Shown here: positions 27,165 to 35,593 of the stretch, piece after piece
How positions within the stretch are numbered: the stretch's first letter is position 1
Layout of the letters: every line of letters begins with the position of its first letter
Assembly: GCF_030813415.1 (NCBI RefSeq)
Contig: NZ_JAUSUF010000001.1
Coordinates: 248,001 to 312,000 of the forward strand
DNA length: 64,000 bases
Direction of reading: 5' to 3'
From: Eubacterium multiforme
GTDB taxonomy: Bacteria; Bacillota; Clostridia; Clostridiales; Clostridiaceae
The notes under the pieces: model-generated
Told to the model about the DNA's origin: nothing
Database searches by the model: none
What the model saw: only the letters and a program-made list of their open reading frames with translations
Made by a program: the position numbers and the translations under genes

Positions 27165-27779
27165 CTATTTTAAAATATTCACTCTACCACTTTTAATTTC
27201 AATTTTTCCTTCGCTTATATATTTAATAGCAAGAGGAAGAATTTTATGTTCTTCTTTTAATATTCTCTTTTGAAGAACTTCTGCTGTATCCTCAAAATAT
27301 ACTGGAACAGCTTTTTGAATAATTATTTCTCCACCATCTACTTCATCATTTACAAAGTGAACTGTACACCCTGATACTTTAACCCCTTTTTTTATTGCAG
27401 CCTTATGTACATTAAGTCCATACATTTTTTCTCCACAAAAGGATGGTATTAAAGATGGATGGATATTTATGATTCTATTTTTATATTCTTTTAAAATTTT
27501 TCCTTCTAATATAGAAAGATATCCAGCAAGAACTATTAAATCTATATTTCTTTCTTTTGCAAGTTTTAAAATTTTGTTTGAGGTATCATTTCCATAGTCT
27601 TTTCTTGAAACTACAAAAGTTTCTATCCCCTTTTCTTTGCCTCTCTCTAATGCATAAATTCCCTCTTTACTTCCAATTATCATCTCTATAGTGCAATTTA
27701 AAAATCTATTTTCTATATTATCTATTATTGATTGAAGATTACTTCCACCACCTGATGCAAGTACTGCTATCTTAAACAA
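27165..27779 (-). CDS. purN: Phosphoribosylglycinamide formyltransferase
   Basis: Third step: formylates GAR using 10-formyltetrahydrofolate. The 204-residue protein has FKIAVLASGGGSNLQSII at the phosphate site, VLAGYLSIL, the catalytic INIHPSLIPSF (Asn and His) and HFVNDEVDGGEII with the conserved Asp. Its start overlaps the end of purM by 13 bases, so translation is coupled. Confidence 0.97.
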   Translation of the reverse strand: MFKIAVLASGGGSNLQSIIDNIENRFLNCTIEMIIGSKEGIYALERGKEKGIETFVVSRKDYGNDTSNKILKLAKERNIDLIVLAGYLSILEGKILKEYKNRIINIHPSLIPSFCGEKMYGLNVHKAAIKKGVKVSGCTVHFVNDEVDGGEIIIQKAVPVYFEDTAEVLQKRILKEEHKILPLAIKYISEGKIEIKSGRVNILK

Positions 27780-28768
27780 ACTCCTTCACCTCCAGAAGTA
27801 ACAAAACCTATTTCATATGCTACCTCTCCCATTTCTAGGAGTTCCCTTAAAATATTTTCTACATCCTCTTCTTTAACACATAATACAAACCCTATTCCCA
27901 TGTTGAAAGTGTTATACATATGATCTTTATCTACTCCAAGTTCTATCATTTTTTCAAATATTTCTGGAAGTGGATAACTATCTTTATTTATAACTGCTGT
28001 TAAACCTTCTTTATTAAACATTCTTGGAACATTTTCTATAAATCCTCCACCTGTTATATGAGACATACCCTTTATCTCATATTTCTCTAATAAATTAAGT
28101 ACAGGTTTTACATATATTTTTGTTGGGATTAATAATGTTTCCCATATAGGTTTACCAAAATATTCTTCATCTAAATCTTTAAATAATTTTCTAACTAAAG
28201 AATATCCATTTGAGTGTATTCCTGAGGATTTAATTCCAATTAATTTATCTCCTGGCATTATATCTTTTCCATTTATAATTTTATCTTTATCAACTATTCC
28301 TACTGCAAATCCTGCTATGTCATAGTCTCCTTCTTTATAAAACCCTGGCATTTCAGCTGTTTCTCCACCAATTAATGAACAATTTGACTGGATACATCCA
28401 TCTGCTACACCTTTAACTAAATTTGCTGAAACGTTAGATTCTAACTTACCACAAGCTATATAATCTAGAAAAAATAAAGGCTTTGCACCATGACATAAAA
28501 TATCATTTACACACATAGCAACACAATCAATTCCTACTGTATCATATTTTTTCTTTTTGCAAGCTATATCAATTTTTGTTCCAACTCCATCTGTTCCAGA
28601 TACTAATACTGGAGTTTTATATCCTGATGGAAGTTCAACCATTCCAGCAAAGGATCCAAGTCCGTTTAAAACATATTCTCCCATTGTTTTTTTTGCATAT
28701 TCTTTAATAAGCTTAACTGATTTATATCCTTCTTCAATATTTACTCCACTATCTTTGTAAGTTATCAT
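27767..28768 (-). CDS. purM: Phosphoribosylformylglycinamidine cyclo-ligase
   Basis: Fifth step: ATP-dependent closure of FGAM to AIR. The 333-residue AIR synthase family protein opens TYKDSGVNIEEGYKSVKLIK and carries VSGTDGVGTKIDIA, GGETAEMPGFY and ITGGGFIENVPR. It starts ten bases after purF and overlaps purN. Intact. Confidence 0.97.
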   Translation of the reverse strand: MITYKDSGVNIEEGYKSVKLIKEYAKKTMGEYVLNGLGSFAGMVELPSGYKTPVLVSGTDGVGTKIDIACKKKKYDTVGIDCVAMCVNDILCHGAKPLFFLDYIACGKLESNVSANLVKGVADGCIQSNCSLIGGETAEMPGFYKEGDYDIAGFAVGIVDKDKIINGKDIMPGDKLIGIKSSGIHSNGYSLVRKLFKDLDEEYFGKPIWETLLIPTKIYVKPVLNLLEKYEIKGMSHITGGGFIENVPRMFNKEGLTAVINKDSYPLPEIFEKMIELGVDKDHMYNTFNMGIGFVLCVKEEDVENILRELLEMGEVAYEIGFVTSGGEGVCLR

Positions 28769-28778
28769 TTATAAAACC

Positions 28779-30215
28779 CTACCTTTCAAGATTATCATCT
28801 AAAGATTCCATTGGAGCTGAAACTGGATATATTCCATTAAAGCATCCAACACATAATTTTTTTCTTCCGCTACAACTTTTATATACACCATCTAGTGTTA
28901 AGTAACCTAAGTAATCACATCCTATAATATCTTTTATTTCTTCTAAAGTATTATTTGCAGCAATTAAATCTTTTCTATAAGGTGTATCTATTCCAAAGTA
29001 ACATGGATATTTAACCATAGGTGATGCAACTAAAAAGTAAACTTCTGATGCTCCAGCCCTTCTTAAAGATTCAACTAAATGTTTTGATGTTGTTCCTCTA
29101 ACTATTGAATCATCTATTAATATAACTTTCTTACCTTCTATATTTTTCTTTAAAGGATTAAGTTTTACAGCAACTGCTCTTTCTCTCATTTCTTGAGAAG
29201 GTGTTATAAAAGTTCTTCCAACATATCTATTTTTTATAAATCCAGTATCATAAGGTATTTTAGATGCCCTTGCATATCCCATAGCTGCTGGTATTCCAGA
29301 GTCTGGTACTGCAATTACTACATCTGCTTTAAGAGGATGTTCTTTAAATAATTCTTCTCCTTGCTTTACTCTAGTATTATGAACATCTAAACCATCAATT
29401 ACTGAATCTGGTCTTGCAAAGTATATATACTCAAAGGAACAGGTTTGGCATACTGTATTTTCTGAATATCTATAGCTTTTAATTCCTTCTTCATCAATTA
29501 CAACTATTTCTCCTGGCTTTACGTCCCTTACAAGTTCAACTCCAATAGTATCTAATGCACAACTTTCAGAAGAAAGTACATAACCATCTTCAAACTTTCC
29601 AATACAAAGAGGTCTTATTCCATGAGGATCTCTAACTCCTATAAGTTTATTATTTGTCATTATTACCATTGCAAAAGAACCTCTAACTGCTGATATAGCA
29701 TCTATTACTGCTCTTTCAATTCCTCTTTTTGCTCCCCTTGCAATAAGACTAGTTATAACTTCTGAATCTACAGTTGTGTGGAAAACATGCCCACCTTCCT
29801 CTAATAAATCCCTTATAACATCTCCATTTACTAAATTGCCATTATGAGCTGTTGCTATAGGACCAAATTTTGTTCTACTTAAAAGAGGCTGTGCATTTTC
29901 AATTGTTTTAGAACCAGCAGTGGAATATCTAACATGTCCAATTGAAATATGACCATTAGCTTTTTCCAAAGCCTTTAAGTCTTCCTTTGTAAATGCTTCA
30001 GTTATAATTCCAAGACCTTTATGAACTTTTATTTCTTCTCCATTTGCTACTGCAATACCTGTACTTTCTTGTCCTCTATGTTGAAGAGCATATAATCCAT
30101 AATAAGTAAGCTCTGCAACATTTATTTCTTTCTTTGAATATACTCCAAATACTCCACATTCATCTTTAAACTTATCATTTTCTGGATCTATAATATTAAT
30201 TTTTGAATTAATCAT
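28779..30215 (-). CDS. purF: Amidophosphoribosyltransferase
   Basis: First committed step: PRPP plus glutamine give phosphoribosylamine. A 478-residue N-terminal nucleophile glutaminase with a short propeptide; the mature catalytic Cys is C20 in DECGVFGVYS. The PRPP loop is VILIDDSIVRGTTS. C-terminal cysteines in SCSGRKKLCVGCFNGIYP fit the [4Fe-4S]-containing Gram-positive type, which is oxygen-labile. It lies between purC (27 bases) and purM (10 bases). Confidence 0.97.
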   Translation of the reverse strand: MINSKINIIDPENDKFKDECGVFGVYSKKEINVAELTYYGLYALQHRGQESTGIAVANGEEIKVHKGLGIITEAFTKEDLKALEKANGHISIGHVRYSTAGSKTIENAQPLLSRTKFGPIATAHNGNLVNGDVIRDLLEEGGHVFHTTVDSEVITSLIARGAKRGIERAVIDAISAVRGSFAMVIMTNNKLIGVRDPHGIRPLCIGKFEDGYVLSSESCALDTIGVELVRDVKPGEIVVIDEEGIKSYRYSENTVCQTCSFEYIYFARPDSVIDGLDVHNTRVKQGEELFKEHPLKADVVIAVPDSGIPAAMGYARASKIPYDTGFIKNRYVGRTFITPSQEMRERAVAVKLNPLKKNIEGKKVILIDDSIVRGTTSKHLVESLRRAGASEVYFLVASPMVKYPCYFGIDTPYRKDLIAANNTLEEIKDIIGCDYLGYLTLDGVYKSCSGRKKLCVGCFNGIYPVSAPMESLDDNLER

Positions 30216-30242
30216 ACGCCATACCTCTCTTTAAAATTACTT

Positions 30243-30953
30243 TTACCCTTTAATTCTCTTTAATATTTCTTCATAAGCTTCTTCTACATTTCCCATATCT
30301 CTTCTAAATCTATCTTTATCAAGCTTTTCTCCTGTTTTGGCATCCCAAAATCTACATGTATCTGGAGATATTTCATCTGCAAGTAATATTTCTCCATTTT
30401 CATCTTTTCCAAACTCTATTTTAAAATCAATTAAATTAATGTTTTGCTTCTTAAAAAATTCTTTTAGTAAATTATTTATTTTATCTGTCATAGAATAAAT
30501 TTCTTTTAATTCTTCAAAAGTTGTAGCTCCAATTGCTACTGCATGATAATCATTTATAAGTGGATCTCCAAGTTCATCATCTTTATAAGATAATTCAAAA
30601 ACTGTAGTATTTAACTTTGTTCCTTCTTTAAGTCCAAGTCTCTTTGCCATACTTCCTGCTGCAACATTTCTAACTATAACTTCAAGGGGAACTATTGAAA
30701 CTTTTTTACAAAGCTGATCTCTATCATTTAACTTTTTAATAAAATGTGTTTTTATTCCTTCTTTGTTTAGCATTTCAAAAATCATAGATGTTATAGCGTT
30801 ATTTAAAACTCCTTTATTATCTATTTGAGCCTTCTTTTCTCCATTAAAAGCTGTTGCATCATCTTTATAATGAACTATTACCTCATTTTTATTATCTGTA
30901 GCAAATACTTGCTTTGCCTTTCCTTCATATAACATTTCAAGTTTTTTAGTCAT
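30243..30953 (-). CDS. purC: SAICAR synthetase
   Basis: Joins CAIR and aspartate with ATP. The 236-residue protein has [12 protein letters not shown] at the ATP site, [17 protein letters not shown] and [12 protein letters not shown]. Its start codon overlaps the purE stop by one base. Normal length. Confidence 0.97.
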   Translation of the reverse strand: MTKKLEMLYEGKAKQVFATDNKNEVIVHYKDDATAFNGEKKAQIDNKGVLNNAITSMIFEMLNKEGIKTHFIKKLNDRDQLCKKVSIVPLEVIVRNVAAGSMAKRLGLKEGTKLNTTVFELSYKDDELGDPLINDYHAVAIGATTFEELKEIYSMTDKINNLLKEFFKKQNINLIDFKIEFGKDENGEILLADEISPDTCRFWDAKTGEKLDKDRFRRDMGNVEEAYEEILKRIKG

Positions 30954-31432
30954 TATAATTCCACTCCTTCTTTATTTTCTTCTATAAATCTTTTTTTCAT
31001 TCTTTCTCTAAAATCAATTAAATCCTTCTTTATTTCTGGATATTTTAATGAAAGCATCTCAATTGCAAGAATTCCTGCATTATAACTATTATTTATTCCA
31101 ACAGTTGCAACTGGTATTGATTTTGGCATTTGCACTATTGAAAGTAATGCATCCACACCTTCAACTGCTGCTCTTATAGGAACTCCAATAACTGGCATAG
31201 TTGTATGACTTGCTATTACTCCAGGAAGATGTGCTGCAAGTCCAGCTCCTGCAATAATTACTTCACAACCTTCATTTTCAACTTCCTTTATAGTTTCCAC
31301 AAGTTTTTCTGGAACTCTATGGGCTGAAAGTACATATGCCTTATACTCAATATTAAATTCTTTTAAAGCATTAGAAGCTCCCTTCATAATTTCAATATCC
31401 GATTTACTTCCAAAAAATATTGCTACTTTCAT
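30953..31432 (-). CDS. purE: N5-carboxyaminoimidazole ribonucleotide mutase
   Basis: Converts N5-CAIR to CAIR. The 159-residue protein has the family motifs [23 protein letters not shown] with the active-site His, and [13 protein letters not shown]. In this operon no purK is visible; clostridia either keep purK elsewhere or use a class II PurE that takes CO2 directly, and the sequence alone does not settle which. It starts 16 bases after purL. Confidence 0.96.
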   Translation of the reverse strand: MKVAIFFGSKSDIEIMKGASNALKEFNIEYKAYVLSAHRVPEKLVETIKEVENEGCEVIIAGAGLAAHLPGVIASHTTMPVIGVPIRAAVEGVDALLSIVQMPKSIPVATVGINNSYNAGILAIEMLSLKYPEIKKDLIDFRERMKKRFIEENKEGVEL

Positions 31433-31448
31433 TTAAAACACTCCTTTA

Positions 31449-34400
31449 TTATTTAAAATAATTTACTCCTGATTTAAATATTTTTTCATCAAAATTTCCT
31501 TCTATATTTTTATAAAGATTGTCTCCAATTCTTTCACTGTGAGCCATCTTTCCAAGTATTCTTCCATCAGCACTTGTTATTCCTTCAATTCCAAGCATTG
31601 AACCATTTGGATTATATGGCATATCCATAGCAACTTCTCCATTTAAATCTACATATTGTTTTGCTATTTGACCATTTTCTAAAAGTTCCTTTAATACCTT
31701 TTCTGATGCCACAAATCTTCCCTCTCCATGGGATATTGGAACTGTATGAATTTTTCCAAGGTCTACCTCATTAAACCAAGGTGATTTTTTAGAAACTACC
31801 TTTGTTCTAACCATTGTTGACATATGCCTATTTATATTATTGTAAGTTAATGTTGGCATATCTTCCTTTATATCTAAAATTTCTCCATATGGTAAAAGTC
31901 CAAGTTTTATAAGTCCTTGGAAGCCGTTACAAATTCCAAGAATAAGTCCATCTCTATTGTTTAGTAATTCCATTACTGACTCTTTTATTTTTTCATTTCT
32001 AAATATTGTTGCTATAAATTTAGCTGAACCATCTGGTTCATCTCCAGCTGAGAAACCTCCTGGAAGCATTATAATTTGTGATTTATCAATTTCTTTTTTC
32101 AAGTTTTCTATAGAATCTAAAAGACTTTCCCTATTTAGATTTCTTAAAAGAACTTCTGATACCTCTGCTCCCTCTTTTAAAAATGCTTTTTTACAGTCAT
32201 ATTCACAGTTTGTACCTGGAAATACTGGAATAACTACTTTAGGTTTAGTTACCTTTATCTTTGGTGAAATAATTCCTTTTTCACTTTTTAAAACTGCCTC
32301 TACTTTATTACAATTTTCATTTATCTTTGACTTAAATACAGGTTCTAGCTTTTCTTCATATGCCTTTTCTAACTCTTCTAAATTAAATTCCACATTATAT
32401 TCTGGACATTTAATATATTCCTCTTCTAATGTTTTTCCTATTAATTTATAGTTTGTTCCTTCAAAAGATTCCTTTATATAAACTTCTTCATTAACTTCTA
32501 ATATTAAGCTTCCATAATTAAATCCAAATAATTCATCCTTTGAAAGCTTATCTAATATAGCCCCTATTCTATTTCCTATTGCCATTTTTGTAATTCCTTC
32601 AGCAACTCCTCCAAATTTAAGGGAATAAGCTGAAATTATTTTTCCTTCTGAAATAAGTTTATAAACTTTATTTAAATTTTTCTTAAAGCTTTCCATTTCA
32701 ATTGTTCCATCTTCAAGTTTTTCAGCTTTAATAAGAACAATATTAGAATTTATCTTTTTAAATTCTGGTGAAATAATTTTATCTGCCTTTTCCACTGTAA
32801 CTGCAAAGGATATAAGACTTGGTGGTACGTCTATATCTCCAAAACTTCCAGACATTGAATCTTTTCCTCCTATTGCTGGAATTTTAAGATCTTCCTGTGC
32901 CTTATATGCTCCAAGTAATGCACTAAATGGCTTTCCCCATCTCTCTTTATTTTCACCAAGTTTTTCAAAATACTCTTGGAAGGTTAACCTAGCCTTTTTA
33001 TAATCTCCCCCCATTGCAGTTATTTTTGTAACTGACTCTATAACTGAATAAAAAGCCATATGGAAAGGACTCCACATTCCAAGGTATGGATTAAATCCAT
33101 AAGCCATAAGGGATGCATCCTTACTTTCCCCATTTAATACTGGAATTTTTGCAGCCATTCCTTCTGCTGGTGTCTTTTGATACTTTCCTCCAAGAGGTAA
33201 TAAAACTGTGTTTCCTCCTATTGTTGAATCAAATCTTTCTATTAAACCTTTCTTGCTACAAACATTTAATTCTTTTAATGTATTTATCCATTTTTCTTTA
33301 ACATCTACATCTTTAATTTCATATGGATATTCTTTAGGTGCCTTAACCTTTATATCAGTAACTGCTGTAGCTCCATTTGTATCTAAGAAACTTCTACTTA
33401 CATCAACAATTGTCTTTCCTCTCCAAGTCATTTTTAATCTATCATCATCTGTAACTTCTGCCACAATTACTGCTTCTAAGTTTTCTCCCTCTGCAAATTT
33501 AATAAACTTTTCTGCATTTTCTTTAGCTAAAGCTACTGCCATTCTCTCCTGTGATTCTGAAACTGCAAGTTCAGTTCCATCTAGACCTTCATACTTTTTT
33601 AAAACCTTATCTAAATTTATATTAAGCCCCCTACATAATTCACCAATTGCTACAGATACACCACCTGCCCCAAAGTCATTACATCTCTTTATCATAGTTG
33701 ATACATCTTTATTTCTAAATAATCTTTGAATCTTTCTCTCTGTTACTGGATTTCCCTTTTGAACTTCTGCACCACATTCATTTATTGAATCTTCAGTATG
33801 TTCTTTAGATGAACCTGTTGCCCCACCAACTCCATCTCTTCCAGTTCTTCCTCCAAGCAAAATTACAACATCACCTAATTTTGGTTCTTCCCTTACTACA
33901 TTTTCTTTAGGTGCTGCCCCTAAAACTGCTCCAATTTCCATTCTCTTTGCTACATAATTTGGATGATAAACTTCATCAACTTGTCCAGTTGCAAGTCCTA
34001 TCTGATTTCCATAAGAACTATAACCACTTGCTGCTCCTAAAGTAATTGTTCTTTGTGGAAGTTTGCCCTTTAATGTTTCATTAATATTAACTGTTGGATC
34101 TGCTGCCCCTGTTACTCTCATTGCTTGATATACATAAGTTCTTCCTGATAGTGGATCTCTTATTGCACCACCTAAACAAGTAGCTGCACCACCAAAAGGT
34201 TCTATTTCTGTTGGATGGTTATGAGTTTCATTTTTAAACATTAAAAGATATTCTTCTGTTCCATTAGTTGTTTCTAAATTTACTTTTATTGAACAAGCAT
34301 TTATTTCATCTGAAAGATCTAAATCTTCTAAAAGACCTTTCTTTTTCATTTCCTTCATAGTTATAACAGCTATATCCATTAATGATATTTTTCTATTTGT

Positions 34401-35201
34401 ATCTTTTCCATATACAAAATCTCTAGATTTTATATAAGCCTCATAAGCTTTTTTTATTGGAGTTGTATATTTATTTTCTTCTATTTCAACCTTTTTAATT
34501 GATGTTTCAAAGGTAGTATGCCTACAATGATCTGACCAATAAGTATCTATTACTTTTATTTCTGTAATAGTTGGGTCTCTTTTTTCTTCTTTAAAGTAAT
34601 CCCTTATCATTATTAAATCTTCAATACTCATTGCAAGACCTTGTTCTTTATGAAAATTTTTAAGTTCTTCCCTGCTTTTTTCTCTAAAACCATTTAATAT
34701 TTTTACATCTTTAGGTACTGTGAAATCTTGTGATAGTTCTTTAGAATATAGATTAACTTCCTTTGAATCTACTGGATTGATATAATAGCTTTTTATTTTA
34801 GCTATTTCTTCTTTAGATAGGTTACCTTTTAAAATAATAACCTTTGATGATTTTACTTCTGTTTCATTGTTATCCTTTGTTAATAACATTATACATTTTT
34901 TTGCCCAATCTGCCCTTTGATCGTATTGACCTGGTAAATACTCTACTGCAAAAACTGTTTCATCCTTACCTAGTTCAATACTTTCTTCATATATGTTATC
35001 TACTGGTGGTTCCATAAAAATTCTATGTATTGCTTTATTATAATCCTCTTCATTAAGTTCTCCAATTATATACTTATTTAAAACTCTTACTTTTTCTAAA
35101 TTATTAGTTCCTAAATTCTCTTTAAAATCTTTTAATAAAAGTTTTCCTTCTACATTAAATCCATCTTTTTTCTCAACAAAAATTGTTCTTATATTAACCA
35201 T
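31449..35201 (-). CDS. purL: Phosphoribosylformylglycinamidine synthase, single chain
   Basis: Fourth step: FGAR to FGAM using glutamine ammonia. At 1250 residues it is the fused form: an N-terminal PurS-like segment, two AIR-synthase-type halves (SDHCRHTTFETSI, NHPTEIEPFGGAATC, GGRTGRDGVGGAT) and a C-terminal glutaminase with C1091 in LGICNGFQ, plus H1221 and E1223 in AHSERIG. It is first in the operon, behind the strong ribosome binding site GGAGGGGAAG and a consensus promoter. Many Bacillales split this enzyme into PurS, PurQ and PurL; clostridia carry the fused version. Confidence 0.97.
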   Translation of the reverse strand: MVNIRTIFVEKKDGFNVEGKLLLKDFKENLGTNNLEKVRVLNKYIIGELNEEDYNKAIHRIFMEPPVDNIYEESIELGKDETVFAVEYLPGQYDQRADWAKKCIMLLTKDNNETEVKSSKVIILKGNLSKEEIAKIKSYYINPVDSKEVNLYSKELSQDFTVPKDVKILNGFREKSREELKNFHKEQGLAMSIEDLIMIRDYFKEEKRDPTITEIKVIDTYWSDHCRHTTFETSIKKVEIEENKYTTPIKKAYEAYIKSRDFVYGKDTNRKISLMDIAVITMKEMKKKGLLEDLDLSDEINACSIKVNLETTNGTEEYLLMFKNETHNHPTEIEPFGGAATCLGGAIRDPLSGRTYVYQAMRVTGAADPTVNINETLKGKLPQRTITLGAASGYSSYGNQIGLATGQVDEVYHPNYVAKRMEIGAVLGAAPKENVVREEPKLGDVVILLGGRTGRDGVGGATGSSKEHTEDSINECGAEVQKGNPVTERKIQRLFRNKDVSTMIKRCNDFGAGGVSVAIGELCRGLNINLDKVLKKYEGLDGTELAVSESQERMAVALAKENAEKFIKFAEGENLEAVIVAEVTDDDRLKMTWRGKTIVDVSRSFLDTNGATAVTDIKVKAPKEYPYEIKDVDVKEKWINTLKELNVCSKKGLIERFDSTIGGNTVLLPLGGKYQKTPAEGMAAKIPVLNGESKDASLMAYGFNPYLGMWSPFHMAFYSVIESVTKITAMGGDYKKARLTFQEYFEKLGENKERWGKPFSALLGAYKAQEDLKIPAIGGKDSMSGSFGDIDVPPSLISFAVTVEKADKIISPEFKKINSNIVLIKAEKLEDGTIEMESFKKNLNKVYKLISEGKIISAYSLKFGGVAEGITKMAIGNRIGAILDKLSKDELFGFNYGSLILEVNEEVYIKESFEGTNYKLIGKTLEEEYIKCPEYNVEFNLEELEKAYEEKLEPVFKSKINENCNKVEAVLKSEKGIISPKIKVTKPKVVIPVFPGTNCEYDCKKAFLKEGAEVSEVLLRNLNRESLLDSIENLKKEIDKSQIIMLPGGFSAGDEPDGSAKFIATIFRNEKIKESVMELLNNRDGLILGICNGFQGLIKLGLLPYGEILDIKEDMPTLTYNNINRHMSTMVRTKVVSKKSPWFNEVDLGKIHTVPISHGEGRFVASEKVLKELLENGQIAKQYVDLNGEVAMDMPYNPNGSMLGIEGITSADGRILGKMAHSERIGDNLYKNIEGNFDEKIFKSGVNYFK

Positions 35202-35271
35202 ATCTTCCCCTCCACCAATTTAAAAATACTAACATTATTACTTATTTTTCAATAATCGTTTTGGTAATTTC

Positions 35272-35300
35272 AGCATACCACCGCATATAAATAATGTCAA
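35272..35300 (-). promoter_or_regulatory. Promoter of the pur operon
   Basis: Minus strand TTGACA (35300-35295), 17-bp spacer, TATGCT (35277-35272). The predicted leader is only about 60 nt, too short for a purine riboswitch aptamer, so control is probably at initiation. Confidence 0.75.
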
Positions 35301-35321
35301 TATTATTTATAATATATGTTT

Positions 35322-35347
35322 TAATATTCGTATATATACGAATATTA
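35322..35347. promoter_or_regulatory. 26-bp perfect palindrome upstream of the pur promoter
   Basis: Arms TAATATTCGTATA and TATACGAATATTA, centred about 70 bp upstream of the predicted transcription start. It holds inverted CGAA cores; PurR boxes in Bacilli carry a CGAA core at a similar distance, so this is a candidate PurR-type operator. No purR gene is in the window. The rest of 35348-35490 shows nothing further. Confidence 0.55.
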
Positions 35348-35499
35348 TTATTCAACATTTTAATTTATTACGTTTTATTAGAATATTTTTTACTTTTATT
35401 GGATAATGCTATTTATTTTCAATTTCCAATTTTAAATACAATTTTTAGTCTAATTATATAATTATTTATGTTTAACAAACTTTAAAATAATACAAAAAA

Positions 35500-35520
35500 G
35501 CTGGTGAATAAATCACCAGC
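35500..35520 (-). terminator. Terminator of the MMPL/coiled-coil operon
   Basis: GCTGGTGA ... TCACCAGC, 8-bp stem, 5-nt loop, followed by six U on the minus strand. Confidence 0.9.
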
Positions 35521-35593
35521 CCTCTCTGTTTAAACCTACGTAACCCTTCTACCCTTGAAAGGTCACTATTATTATTAACATTTTCTTTGTATA

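Noticed and set aside
33208..33729. Open frame of 173 codons opposite purL
   Set aside because: Shadow frame on the other strand of a well-supported gene; no ribosome binding site. The same applies to the long opposite frames at 31957-32451 and 44236-44757.
35202..35300. Guanine riboswitch before purL
   Set aside because: The predicted 5' leader is about 60 nt and lacks the aptamer core; a standard promoter lies too close to the start codon.
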